Of a stretch of DNA of 64,000 nt, positions 54,515 through 62,778 are shown piece after piece (position 1 is the first letter of the stretch; every line of letters starts with the position of its first letter). The notes beneath the pieces are model-generated. The model ran no database searches, was not told where the DNA came from, and worked only from the letters and a program-made list of their open reading frames with translations. The stretch is from an uncultured Flavobacteriaceae bacterium (GTDB lineage: Bacteria; Bacteroidota; Bacteroidia; Flavobacteriales; Flavobacteriaceae), in contig CANLWG010000013.1 in NCBI GenBank assembly GCA_947494715.1, forward strand, positions 124,001 to 188,000. Reading direction: 5' to 3'. The translations under genes were made by a program, and so were the position numbers.

Positions 54515-55477
54515 ATGGGAAAGTACATTTTTACTTTTTTCTTACTTTCTTTTCTGCTTTTAGGCTGTAATGACAATGATAAAATTGCCGAGGCGATTGA
54601 CAAAATAGACTTAAGTATACAAATCTCCCGTTTTGACCAAGAATTTGCCAAGGCAGAACCATCGGACTTGCCGTTGCTCAAAAAAACATATCCCTATCTT
54701 TTTCCCGCTCAATATCCGGATAGCGTTTGGGCAGCCAAATTAAAGGATACTATTCAGGTAGAACTTTTGAAGGAAGTGGATGATGAATTTTCCAATTTCG
54801 AACAAGAAGAGGCCGATTTACAACTACTCTTTAAACATATTAAGTATTATTTCCCCCGGTTTGGTGTTCCCAAAATTGTTACAGTTACTTCCGATGTGGA
54901 TTACGAGAATCGTATCATTCTTACGGATAACCTACTTTTGATAGGACTTGATAACTACCTAGGCCCAGAACATAGGTTCTATGGGAGCATGCCTAATTAC
55001 ATTTCTGCAAGTATGGACAAACAGTATTTGGTCTGTGATGTGGCCAGTGCCTTTGCGAAGAGAGTGGTGCCCAAGGCAAATGACCGAACCTTTTTAGCTC
55101 AAGTTATCTATTACGGTAAGGAATTATATCTAAAGGACAAGCTGATTCCATTTTTATCGGAGGCCCAGCGCATAGGATATTTTCAAGAAGAATTGGACTG
55201 GGCCCATGCCAATGAAGAGCCTATGTGGCGCTATTTTATTGAACGTGAGTTGCTATATGATACGGATAATAAATTGGGCCTGCATTTTCTTGATCCCGCG
55301 CCCTTCTCTAAGTTTGGGCTGGAATTGGACAATGAGTCCCCAGGACGCATAGGTCGCTATTTAGGTTGGCAGATTGTAAGAGCCTTTATGGAACGGAACG
55401 AGGTTTCTTTACAGCAGATGCTCGGTTTGCCTGCGGAGGAAATATTCAAAAAAAGCAACTACAAACCCAAAAAATAA
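54515..55477 (+). CDS. gldB: Gliding motility lipoprotein GldB
   Basis: Lipoprotein required for gliding. ATG 54515 gives MGKYIFTFFLLSFLLLGC, a clean lipoprotein signal with the lipobox LLGC; ATGs at 54479 and 54494 are possible too. The mature part contains FDQEFAKAEPSDLPLLKKTYP and PHRFYGSMPNYI-like segments (here GPEHRFYGSMPNYIS) typical of GldB, which is distantly related to DUF2268-like peptidases. About 320 residues. Three bases before gldC. Confidence 0.9.
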   Translation: MGKYIFTFFLLSFLLLGCNDNDKIAEAIDKIDLSIQISRFDQEFAKAEPSDLPLLKKTYPYLFPAQYPDSVWAAKLKDTIQVELLKEVDDEFSNFEQEEADLQLLFKHIKYYFPRFGVPKIVTVTSDVDYENRIILTDNLLLIGLDNYLGPEHRFYGSMPNYISASMDKQYLVCDVASAFAKRVVPKANDRTFLAQVIYYGKELYLKDKLIPFLSEAQRIGYFQEELDWAHANEEPMWRYFIERELLYDTDNKLGLHFLDPAPFSKFGLELDNESPGRIGRYLGWQIVRAFMERNEVSLQQMLGLPAEEIFKKSNYKPKK

Positions 55478-55480
55478 ATT

Positions 55481-55816
55481 ATGCCTAAACTCCACACTTC
55501 GGAAATTACCCTAAAAGTAGGGTTGGATGAAAATCGAGTTCCAGAAGAACTCTCTTGGTCCGCACAGGACGGGGGTATCCATAATGAGGAGGCCAAGGCA
55601 ATGCTACTGTCAGTTTGGGACAGCAAGAACAGGGAATCTCTAAAGATTGATCTATGGACCAAGGATATGCCTGTGGATGAGATGAAGATTTTTTTTCATC
55701 AAACTTTGGTTTCCTTGTCGGACACTTTTATGAAAGCTACACAGGACGAAAAGATGACCGCTACGATGAAAGATTTTTGCGACTATTTTGCAGAGAAACT
55801 GGAATTAAAAAAATAG
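55481..55816 (+). CDS. gldC: Gliding motility protein GldC
   Basis: 111-residue cytosolic protein that accompanies GldB in gliding flavobacteria. It starts HTSEITLKVGLDENRVPEELSWSAQDGG and continues with ESLKIDLWTKDMPVDEMKIFFHQTL, the recognised pattern of GldC. Biochemical role not known. Operon with gldB. Confidence 0.92.
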   Translation: MPKLHTSEITLKVGLDENRVPEELSWSAQDGGIHNEEAKAMLLSVWDSKNRESLKIDLWTKDMPVDEMKIFFHQTLVSLSDTFMKATQDEKMTATMKDFCDYFAEKLELKK

Positions 55817-55951
55817 ACTTCATTTTTTGGTTTATTGCTATTTGGTACGGTAGGTTTATGAACATTTGGCATTTCACCCAAATTTCGTTGTTTATCTCAT
55901 CGATTTAGCCTTAAATTTAACGCCCTAAACATTAGTAAAGCAAGACTTTTT

Positions 55952-57277
55952 ATGGCTTCAACTAAAAAATTTGATATTGAAAACTTGGGAACACCAACCT
56001 TCCCATCCCCACTCCATTTGAGTAAGACAAAGGGCGATAAAGTTTTCAATTTCATCCAGGACAAAGATCGACTGCTCTATAATATTTCCTTAAGCGAATT
56101 TAACCGGTGCGTGACCGAAAATGAGGAACCCCTTTGCCTGGAGAAGGCCGGTCCCCGCGAAAAGCTATTGTTCGATCCCACAAAAACCACAGCGGCTATC
56201 GTTACCTGTGGTGGACTTTGTCCCGGAATCAACAATGTTATCCGTAGCTTGGTTATGGGGCTTTATTACTTTTATGGAGTAAAGAACATATTGGGTGTAC
56301 CCTATGGTTATGAGGGACTTATCCCAACCTATGGACACAAACTAAAACATTTGACACCCGATGTTGTAAAGGATATCCATGAGTTCGGAGGCACTATTTT
56401 GGGTTCCTCACGTGGGGGCCAGAGTATTTCCGATATGGTGGATACTTTGGAAGATAATCAGGTGGATATGCTTTTTGCCATTGGTGGGGACGGGACATTA
56501 AAAGGGGCCAATGCCCTAGGTGAGGAAATCCAAAAGCGAGGCCTAAAAATTTCGGTTGTCGGCATTCCCAAGACCATCGACAATGACATTAATTTAATAG
56601 ACAAGTCCTTCGGATTTGAAACAGCTTTTGATATGGCCAGCCCTATTATACGCGATGCCCACAATGAAGCCACGGGTGCCTACAATGGGGTTTCAATCGT
56701 GAAATTAATGGGACGGGATAGCGGATTTATTGCGGCTTGCGCCGCCATGTCCATGCCTGTTGTGAATTTTGTCCTAGTACCTGAAATGGAATTTGAATTG
56801 CACGGCGAAAATGGTTTTTTGGAAAGCCTAAAAAATCGTTTGGAGACAAAGCACCATGCAGTCATTGTTGTCGCCGAAGGTGCGGGCCAACATCTTTTTA
56901 AAGAGGATGGTGCTGAGACCAAAGACGCCTCGGGCAATATAAAACACAAGGACATAGGCCCGTTCCTAAAATCTGAAATAGGAAATTACTTCAAGGCCAT
57001 GGACAAGGAGGTTACCATTAAATATATAGACCCCAGTTACATCATCCGTAGTGCTCCGGCCAATGCTGGCGACAGTATTTTTTGTAGCAGATTGGCCCAT
57101 TATGCCATTCATGGGGCCATGGCCGGAAAGACCAAGTTCGTGGTAGGTAGGTTGAACAACAAATTTGTGTATTTGCCCATATCCGAAGTCACCAGTAGAC
57201 GTAAGAAAATAGATTTGGAGGGGGAGTTTTGGTTTGCCGTATTGGAAAGTACGGGCCAACCTTTTTTGATGGGTTAA
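55952..57277 (+). CDS. 6-Phosphofructokinase, group with GGDGT and PKTIDND motifs
   Basis: 441 residues. The nucleotide site GGDGTLKGA has Gly after GGD (ATP-type), while the catalytic loop is PKTIDNDINL with Lys (found in PPi-dependent and in plant or trypanosome-like ATP enzymes). GGLCPGINNVIRSLV is the N-terminal signature and VKLMGRDSGFIAACAAM binds fructose 6-phosphate. The combination points to the long ATP-dependent 'group III' type, not to the 320-residue PfkA. Monocistronic. Confidence 0.88.
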   Translation: MASTKKFDIENLGTPTFPSPLHLSKTKGDKVFNFIQDKDRLLYNISLSEFNRCVTENEEPLCLEKAGPREKLLFDPTKTTAAIVTCGGLCPGINNVIRSLVMGLYYFYGVKNILGVPYGYEGLIPTYGHKLKHLTPDVVKDIHEFGGTILGSSRGGQSISDMVDTLEDNQVDMLFAIGGDGTLKGANALGEEIQKRGLKISVVGIPKTIDNDINLIDKSFGFETAFDMASPIIRDAHNEATGAYNGVSIVKLMGRDSGFIAACAAMSMPVVNFVLVPEMEFELHGENGFLESLKNRLETKHHAVIVVAEGAGQHLFKEDGAETKDASGNIKHKDIGPFLKSEIGNYFKAMDKEVTIKYIDPSYIIRSAPANAGDSIFCSRLAHYAIHGAMAGKTKFVVGRLNNKFVYLPISEVTSRRKKIDLEGEFWFAVLESTGQPFLMG

Positions 57278-57328
57278 TATGATTTTTTAAGGCTTACCTA
57301 AATTCAGGAAACGGTTTAGGCAAAAGAA

Positions 57329-57928
57329 CTATAACGCCGTTTGATGTTCGGGGCAATCGATACGAAGATCCGTTTGGTATAGGTTCTTTTCCAGTAATCT
57401 ACAATAATCGTTTTCCGATCCGGATTCATAAAAGCAACAGGAAGTACACATACGCTGAACGTTAACGATATCTGCTTTGTTCAATTTTTCAATTAGTTGT
57501 AATAGGTTTTGGAAGAGTATCTTTTTTTGCTCCTCGGAAAATGAATGGATAGGTTTTTCAATGGCCTGGGCAAAAGAACTTGTCCGTAGTACCATGGTTT
57601 TCCCTTTTTCGGTAAGGTAGATGAAATAGCTTCGGGTATCGGAAGAATCAGTCTCCTTAAGAATGAGTTCCTTTTTTAACAATAGCCGTATAGATTCACT
57701 AATTGTGGCTTTGGTTACATTGAATTCCTTGGCTAAATAATTAACCTTGCACTTCTTCGGTAAATGGAAATTGACGAATAACAAAATCTGTAATTGGATG
57801 GGTGTAAGACCATTTTCCTTCCCGTTCTGCCAAAGTAGGACTTTGAAGGCCTCGGAAATACGTTCCAGGGCAACCACGATTTTACCCTCAATATTTTGGT
57901 TCTGGTATTCTGGATCAAAAGTCTCCAT
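57329..57928 (-). CDS. MarR-family regulator with C-terminal Cys cluster
   Basis: 199 residues. The winged-helix core covers about 40-115 (PKKCKVNYLAKEFNVTKATISESIRLLLKKELILKETDSSDTRSYFIYLTEKG). The C-terminal tail, after the dimer helices, holds C161, C164, C165, C176 and C192 (CTSCCFYESGSENDYC, then IDCPEH), a possible Zn or Fe-S site or thiol sensor. A palindrome TTAGTTTACCTAA lies just upstream and recurs before two neighbouring genes, so it likely represses itself and them. Confidence 0.88.
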   Translation of the reverse strand: METFDPEYQNQNIEGKIVVALERISEAFKVLLWQNGKENGLTPIQLQILLFVNFHLPKKCKVNYLAKEFNVTKATISESIRLLLKKELILKETDSSDTRSYFIYLTEKGKTMVLRTSSFAQAIEKPIHSFSEEQKKILFQNLLQLIEKLNKADIVNVQRMCTSCCFYESGSENDYCRLLEKNLYQTDLRIDCPEHQTAL

Positions 57929-57932
57929 AAAA

Positions 57933-57940
57933 CAAAAATA
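57933..57940 (-). promoter_or_regulatory. -7 box of the MarR gene (leaderless)
   Basis: On the minus strand TATTTTTG is followed by four bases and the ATG, the same spacing as at the App1-like gene. The operator at 57952-57964 lies directly upstream. Confidence 0.5.
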
Positions 57941-57975
57941 GCCCCAAGAAATTAGTTTACCTAACTACTTGGGGC
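57941..57975 (-). terminator. Terminator of the lipoprotein gene, with the operator in its loop
   Basis: GCCCCAAG (57941-57948) pairs with CTTGGGGC (57968-57975). Read on the minus strand the stem is followed by TATTTTTGTTTT. It ends transcription of the gene at 57981-58718, while the MarR operator sits in the loop and the T-rich part doubles as the MarR -7 box. Confidence 0.7.
57952..57964. promoter_or_regulatory. MarR operator, copy 1 (own gene)
   Basis: TTAGTTTACCTAA has the dyad TTAGTT-N-AACTAA with one mismatch, 11 bases upstream of the -7 box of the MarR gene. See copies at 58730 and 59046. Confidence 0.65.
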
Positions 57976-57980
57976 ATAAA

Positions 57981-58718
57981 CTAGTTGTTGGATACCGTAT
58001 AGGGCAATGACAGGTCGCCAGAAGCTATGCTATATACCGAATAGACGCCTAACAGGGGAGCATCCGTATTTGAGGTATTGACCTGCATATAAGCCGTAAC
58101 CGCATCAAAATTGAATTGTTTACGGTTGTTCATCCGGTATAGGGGAACAACTACTTTTATGGTTTTTCCTTTGGTAATTACAGGAAAACCCGGAGAATCC
58201 ATATACATGGGCATACCCGGATTGGTAGGGGGCAGTTTTACCTTTGGATCTTCCTTTTGAAACTGCTTCACACTCAACCCACCGGTGACGCGCTTGTCTT
58301 CATTCAAGATAACCCAATGGGGGTGCCAAACCACTCCATCGTCATCAAAAATGGTATTTGTGTTTTCGTCCCAAAGGGGCGTATCGTCAAAATCGGGATG
58401 GGAAGTCAATGCCAATGCCACAATTCCATCCGTTTGGGAAAACCCTACATCAGTGGATGAGAGGTTGGTCGGAAAGACGTACCCCAAAACCGGGGCACCA
58501 TCCATTTGCCCAACTTTTTCAGGAATACTGGCCCCGGCAAGACCCTTGACCGTTATCGTAAATACCAACTGTTGCAATTCAGTATCATGCAGAACAGATG
58601 TACTTTGGATATTCAAGTTTTCCGAACCCTTGAAATCAGCGGATTCGTTCGTTATCTGCCCTTTACAGGCCAATGTACTTAAAACTAGGCCGTACACTAT
58701 GCATAGTATATGTTTCAT
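57981..58718 (-). CDS. Hypothetical lipoprotein, probable MarR target
   Basis: 245 residues. The N-terminal MKHILCIVYGLVLSTLACKG is a lipoprotein signal with lipobox STLAC. The mature protein is beta-rich with conserved-looking segments VLHDTELQQLVFTITVKG, DGVVWHPHWVILNEDKRVTG and PVITKGKTIKVVVPLYRM, but no family is recognised. Paired His in WHPHW might bind metal. The operator TTAGTTAAACTAA lies 11 bases before the start, and a terminator follows the gene. Confidence 0.78.
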   Translation of the reverse strand: MKHILCIVYGLVLSTLACKGQITNESADFKGSENLNIQSTSVLHDTELQQLVFTITVKGLAGASIPEKVGQMDGAPVLGYVFPTNLSSTDVGFSQTDGIVALALTSHPDFDDTPLWDENTNTIFDDDGVVWHPHWVILNEDKRVTGGLSVKQFQKEDPKVKLPPTNPGMPMYMDSPGFPVITKGKTIKVVVPLYRMNNRKQFNFDAVTAYMQVNTSNTDAPLLGVYSVYSIASGDLSLPYTVSNN

Positions 58719-58729
58719 AGCTTAAATAA

Positions 58730-58742
58730 TTAGTTAAACTAA
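58730..58742. promoter_or_regulatory. MarR operator, copy 2 (lipoprotein gene)
   Basis: TTAGTTAAACTAA is a perfect palindrome (TTAGTT, one base, AACTAA) just upstream of the lipoprotein start. Confidence 0.7.
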
Positions 58743-58760
58743 CAATATGGATTAAATTTT

Positions 58761-59000
58761 TTAAGATCGCACTTCTTCCAAGGTAGCGCCATAGTTAATG
58801 TGCAATACGCTGCCATTGTCCAATACCAATGCGGGAACCGATCTGACACCGGCACGTTCCGCAGTTGAGATTTTGTCTTTTTGTTCACCTAAGTGGACGA
58901 TGTCCACACGTACCGTGGTAGTATCTACCAAGTTCAAAAATTCCTGTTCTGCATTTACACAAACGGGACAGCCTGCGTGGTAAAATGTTACTTTTTTCAT
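58761..59000 (-). CDS. Small thioredoxin/glutaredoxin-like protein
   Basis: 79 residues with one thioredoxin fold. The active site is HAGCPVCVNAEQEF (CxxC), and the cis-proline region is VRSVPALVLDNGSVLHINYG. It is shorter than thioredoxin, like glutaredoxin or the small TlpA-like redoxins. No signal peptide, so cytosolic. The MarR operator copy 3 and a perfect -7 box lie upstream. It could reduce the Cys cluster of the regulator or report redox state, which is an inference. Confidence 0.85.
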   Translation of the reverse strand: MKKVTFYHAGCPVCVNAEQEFLNLVDTTTVRVDIVHLGEQKDKISTAERAGVRSVPALVLDNGSVLHINYGATLEEVRS

Positions 59001-59036
59001 TTTTTGTCAATTTTAGTTGCGGCACTATTACCAGTC

Positions 59037-59044
59037 CAAATATA
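59037..59044 (-). promoter_or_regulatory. -7 box of the thioredoxin-like gene
   Basis: TATATTTG on the minus strand, 36 bases before the ATG. The operator at 59046-59058 begins one base upstream, so a bound repressor would cover the promoter spacer. Confidence 0.55.
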
Positions 59045-59045
59045 G

Positions 59046-59058
59046 TAAGTTAAACTAA
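59046..59058. promoter_or_regulatory. MarR operator, copy 3 (thioredoxin-like gene)
   Basis: TAAGTTAAACTAA differs from the perfect palindrome at 58730 by one base. Confidence 0.65.
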
Positions 59059-59108
59059 CTAAATGTAATAATCTTTGAATATTTTTTCGTTTTTCGCTTT
59101 AAATGGGT

Positions 59109-60764
59109 TTAATACAGCTCTTCGTAGTATTGCCGGGCCATTCTTTCACTCGTAAATTCAGGAACTACATCAGTAATGGCCTGGAAAACGATTTCCTGCC
59201 AAACGTCCGATTTATCATAGTAAATAGGCAATACTTTATCCTCTAAAACCGTATACAGATGCTCACTATCCAATTGGTCCTGTTCTTCTATAGGCAGTGT
59301 GTGTTCCAATTCGGGCAGTACAAAACTATTTTTTCCATTTTTGGCAAATTCTGGAATCCACCCATCGTTGGTCGTAAGATTAATAGAACCGTTCATTGCC
59401 GCTGTCATTCCACTGGTACCCGAAGCCTCCCTGGTAATCCTAGGTGTGTTCAGCCAAACATCGGAACCCGTTTTTAACTTTTTGGACAACTCTATCTCGT
59501 ACCCTGTCAATACCGCCAAATTTGGCACATTTTTGCTGAAACTTACCAAATGATTGAAGGTGTCAATAGCTGAGAAATCCATGGGATAGGGCTTGCCTGC
59601 CCAAATAATTTGTACGGGATACTCCTTGTTTTTTAGGATATTTTGAAACCGCTGCATATCATGCAATAACAAATCGGCCCTTTTGTACCCTGCAAAACGT
59701 CTTGCCCATACAACGGTCAGTATTTTAGGGTCAAAAAGTTTCCCCGTTTGGTCCAAGACAAGTTCGAACAACTCTTTTTTAAGGGCTGTTTTTCTTTTGA
59801 CAAATGCTATGGCATCTTTCTTTTTCCAAGCCTTTTGGAAATTCTTATCCTGCCAAAAATCCAAGTTCTGGGCATTGGTTATAGGGATAATCTTATTTGC
59901 ACCTCCATACCCGTTCCACATGGCCCTGGATACTTTGGCGTGTAATTTAGACACTGCATTCGCTTTTTTTGCCATGCGTAGGGCGGATACTGTATAGTTG
60001 ATCGTATTCCCGTTCACCATTTCTTTCTGAAGTTCCGATTCGGAAAGTGTTCGCCCAAAGAACCCAAAACGATTCAAATGATATCCATCGCGCTCCTCAT
60101 TGCCCCCTTTTTCCGGAGTATGGGTAGTAAAGACCATTTGCGATTTCTTTATCCCCTGATTGCGCAAATAATAGAAAGCAGGTAGGGCATGACCTTCATT
60201 AAGATGATAGACATCCGCACCCCCCAAAAGCTCTACGATTTTGGCACCACCGATACCTAGCACTATACTTTGGGCAACACGGGTCTGCTCATTGGCATCG
60301 TATAAATAGTCCGTAATGGTTCTGGATAGATAGTCGTTGCCTTCCACATCAGTGGTCAAAAGATAGATGGGTGCAGAGCGGAAAGTATCCGGCCTTAATA
60401 CCATGGCCCTTACTTTTACGGAGGAATTGCCATTGATTTCTACTTCGACCTCTAATCCGGTATCTTCCAGGAAATTGTAATTTTTCTCTATGGAATTGGT
60501 CTGTAAGGTCTGATCCTTATTTCTTCCCTGATCATAGTATCCATATTTCCACAACATACCAATACCTATGATATTCTGCTTTAGATCATGTGCGGACCGC
60601 ATATGGGAGCCGGCCAAAAAACCAAGTCCGCCTGAGTATATCTTAAGACCTTGATGGATGGCAAACTCCATGCTAAAGTAAGCCGTTCTTTTATTGAATT
60701 CCTTGGCGGGGGTATAGGGATGGTGCCAAGTACTATATTTTGAAAGAGTTTCCGCCGCTATCAT
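59109..60764 (-). CDS. Alpha-glucan phosphorylase homologue (GT35) lacking the PLP lysine
   Basis: 551 residues of the short alpha-glucan phosphorylase type. FAIHQGLKIYSGGLGFLAGSH, VYHLNEGHALPAFYYL, FTTHTPEKGGNEER and WARRFAGYKRADLLLHD are the family segments, with the phosphate-binding Arg and Lys present in the last. In the PLP motif EASGTSGMTAAMNG the lysine that forms the Schiff base is Thr (codon at 59403-59405). Without it phosphorolysis by the known mechanism should fail, so it may be another type of glucosyltransferase or a regulatory protein. No glycogen genes are adjacent. The 196-base gap upstream shows nothing else. Confidence 0.85.
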   Translation of the reverse strand: MIAAETLSKYSTWHHPYTPAKEFNKRTAYFSMEFAIHQGLKIYSGGLGFLAGSHMRSAHDLKQNIIGIGMLWKYGYYDQGRNKDQTLQTNSIEKNYNFLEDTGLEVEVEINGNSSVKVRAMVLRPDTFRSAPIYLLTTDVEGNDYLSRTITDYLYDANEQTRVAQSIVLGIGGAKIVELLGGADVYHLNEGHALPAFYYLRNQGIKKSQMVFTTHTPEKGGNEERDGYHLNRFGFFGRTLSESELQKEMVNGNTINYTVSALRMAKKANAVSKLHAKVSRAMWNGYGGANKIIPITNAQNLDFWQDKNFQKAWKKKDAIAFVKRKTALKKELFELVLDQTGKLFDPKILTVVWARRFAGYKRADLLLHDMQRFQNILKNKEYPVQIIWAGKPYPMDFSAIDTFNHLVSFSKNVPNLAVLTGYEIELSKKLKTGSDVWLNTPRITREASGTSGMTAAMNGSINLTTNDGWIPEFAKNGKNSFVLPELEHTLPIEEQDQLDSEHLYTVLEDKVLPIYYDKSDVWQEIVFQAITDVVPEFTSERMARQYYEELY

Positions 60765-60960
60765 AGTTCAAATTTTTGGCGTAAAAATAGGTGGATAAAC
60801 CATCTTACCCAATTTTTTTACATAAAGTTAATGTTTGTTGCAATACATAATTGATGCCATGGACGCAGACATACCTATAAATGTATCGCTACGAATTTCC
60901 AATAACCTTACTCAAAATAGGGACTAAAATGGCCCATTTATTTTTGGAATGAAAGTTGGG

Positions 60961-61989
60961 TCAATCCACTTTTTTAATGGCTATTCGAAATGCATTTTTA
61001 GGATTTTGGACCATAACCTGATCAATTTCCTTTTCGGTAAAGCCATGGGTAAGTAGGACCGGTATCAATTCCATGGGTATGGTCTCGAATTGCCGGATTT
61101 CGCCTCCCCGAGGAAAACCATTGCCATCGTGGGAGAGTAAAATCCTGTGGAGTAGATTTTGAGACTTGAATTGGGCAATGATATCCATAAACTTCTCAAT
61201 ATTGGATGCATTTGCCCCGTCTAGGGATATCCAAGCCCCTTGGGCAGCAGTTTTAAGTAATCGGTCTACATCCGTAACTTTGTGGGCATGTACCCACACC
61301 CAAGCACTTGAACTTACTTTGTATTCCTCAAGTAATTGAAGTTGTTGGTTTACGGCTTCAAGATTGTCCCCTGTGTGGACGGCGAGGGTCAACCCAGTTT
61401 TCAGATGGGTCAAGATACCGGTAACAAATAGTTTGGTGTCTATTTCAGAAGGTGGCCCGTCATCGAATGCAAGTTTTATAAAACCTGGTTTTATATCCGT
61501 ACCGTCAATGCCCTTTTGAAATTCCGCTATCCAAATTTTTGAAATTTTCTTGGCACTGGCTTCATAGGCAAAAGGGGGTACATAGCGATCATTGGCCGCA
61601 CCATAGAAACCGGTATTGGTAATGAGTTGAATCCCGGTAGAATCACTTATCCTTTGTAGTAGGTCTACTCGTCTTCCAAAATAGGCCGTGGTACAATCAA
61701 AAATGGAGCTAACCCCCAAGGATTTCAGTTTCTTTAAGTAAGGAACGACTTGTTCAAACAATGCATCTTCATTATACAGGGAGGTCTCACTTTGGTCTTT
61801 TCCAAAATTGGACATAATGTGTTCATGGGTCAATGTAAAACCTAAATGCTCAATTTGGATGGGCCCGTTTACGGTGGGGATGGTTTCTTGCCCTGACGCA
61901 GGACTTGGCTGTGAAAAGATGAAAAAAACTAATAACGGTAGTATCCACCTGCCTATCATTAACATATTTGATATGTTCCTTGGTATCAC
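60961..61989 (-). CDS. Phosphotriesterase-family (amidohydrolase) exported protein
   Basis: 342 residues with a signal peptide (WILPLLVFFIFSQPSPASGQ). The binuclear metal ligands are all visible: HEH in LTHEHIMSN, the bridging Lys in GFIKLAFDDG, His in AVHTGD and VHAHKVTD, and Asp in LSHDGNGFPRG. Family members include lactonases and phosphotriesterases; the actual substrate is unknown. Its start overlaps the end of the upstream lipoprotein gene by four bases. Confidence 0.9.
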   Translation of the reverse strand: MIPRNISNMLMIGRWILPLLVFFIFSQPSPASGQETIPTVNGPIQIEHLGFTLTHEHIMSNFGKDQSETSLYNEDALFEQVVPYLKKLKSLGVSSIFDCTTAYFGRRVDLLQRISDSTGIQLITNTGFYGAANDRYVPPFAYEASAKKISKIWIAEFQKGIDGTDIKPGFIKLAFDDGPPSEIDTKLFVTGILTHLKTGLTLAVHTGDNLEAVNQQLQLLEEYKVSSSAWVWVHAHKVTDVDRLLKTAAQGAWISLDGANASNIEKFMDIIAQFKSQNLLHRILLSHDGNGFPRGGEIRQFETIPMELIPVLLTHGFTEKEIDQVMVQNPKNAFRIAIKKVD

Positions 61990-62753
61990 TGATCTTTGGA
62001 TTCAATGGTTTCTAGGAAATCCGAATAGATGCTCCGCACTTTACCTATTTCATTTTGTTCGGCTATGGTCCGTATTTGGCCTAAAAGTTTTGTTTTGGAT
62101 CCAGTATCGATATGATCCCAAATCTTTGCTACATTTTCTGAAAATGTCCTTGCCAATTCTATTTTATCCCCAGATTTATACTTCATATGACTTTCGTGGT
62201 TTTGAAGTGAAGCTTCCAGAACGGCAAGAACACCCCTTTGAAACTGTTCACTACTATTTTCCAGTTGGTCTGCATAGTCTACGGATCCTTGTTCGATGGT
62301 ATCGTAGTAGAGCAGGGTCATATCTGCTACTTCCTCCAGGGTAAGCTTATTGAATTCTATCAGTTCATTGCTATAGTATTCCTGTTCTTTTTCAGTAGTC
62401 CCATAAACGAGGACCAACCGCTTTACAATTTTTTGAAAGAAAAAGAAATCCCGAGTCTTACGCTTGTAGCTTAGGGAGTCCCCGTTGGCAAGCCGTGGTA
62501 ATGCGGAGATGATTCTTTTTATGTACTTCCCGGACTTTTTGCTGTTCAGTTTGGGAAGAGGCAGGGAATCCTTTTCTTTCAACCTTCCCAAGAGTTTCGC
62601 CGAACCCTCCAATTCATCATAGGACCACTTTCTTTCGATTTTAGGTAATCCAAAGTCGTAGTACTCTTGGAGTGTCTTCGAAAAATCAGGTTCTCTTTTA
62701 CAGGAAAATACTATGCCGATAAAAAGTATTGGAATGAACAGGTTTTTTCTCAT
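61986..62753 (-). CDS. Hypothetical lipoprotein
   Basis: 255 residues. MRKNLFIPILFIGIVFSCKRE is a lipoprotein signal with the cleavage site before Cys. The rest is mostly helical and highly charged, without a recognised family. It is translationally coupled to the phosphotriesterase-like gene, so both probably act in the periplasm or envelope together. Confidence 0.75.
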   Translation of the reverse strand: MRKNLFIPILFIGIVFSCKREPDFSKTLQEYYDFGLPKIERKWSYDELEGSAKLLGRLKEKDSLPLPKLNSKKSGKYIKRIISALPRLANGDSLSYKRKTRDFFFFQKIVKRLVLVYGTTEKEQEYYSNELIEFNKLTLEEVADMTLLYYDTIEQGSVDYADQLENSSEQFQRGVLAVLEASLQNHESHMKYKSGDKIELARTFSENVAKIWDHIDTGSKTKLLGQIRTIAEQNEIGKVRSIYSDFLETIESKDQ

Positions 62754-62778
62754 AATTTTTGAAATCTCATTTTAATAG

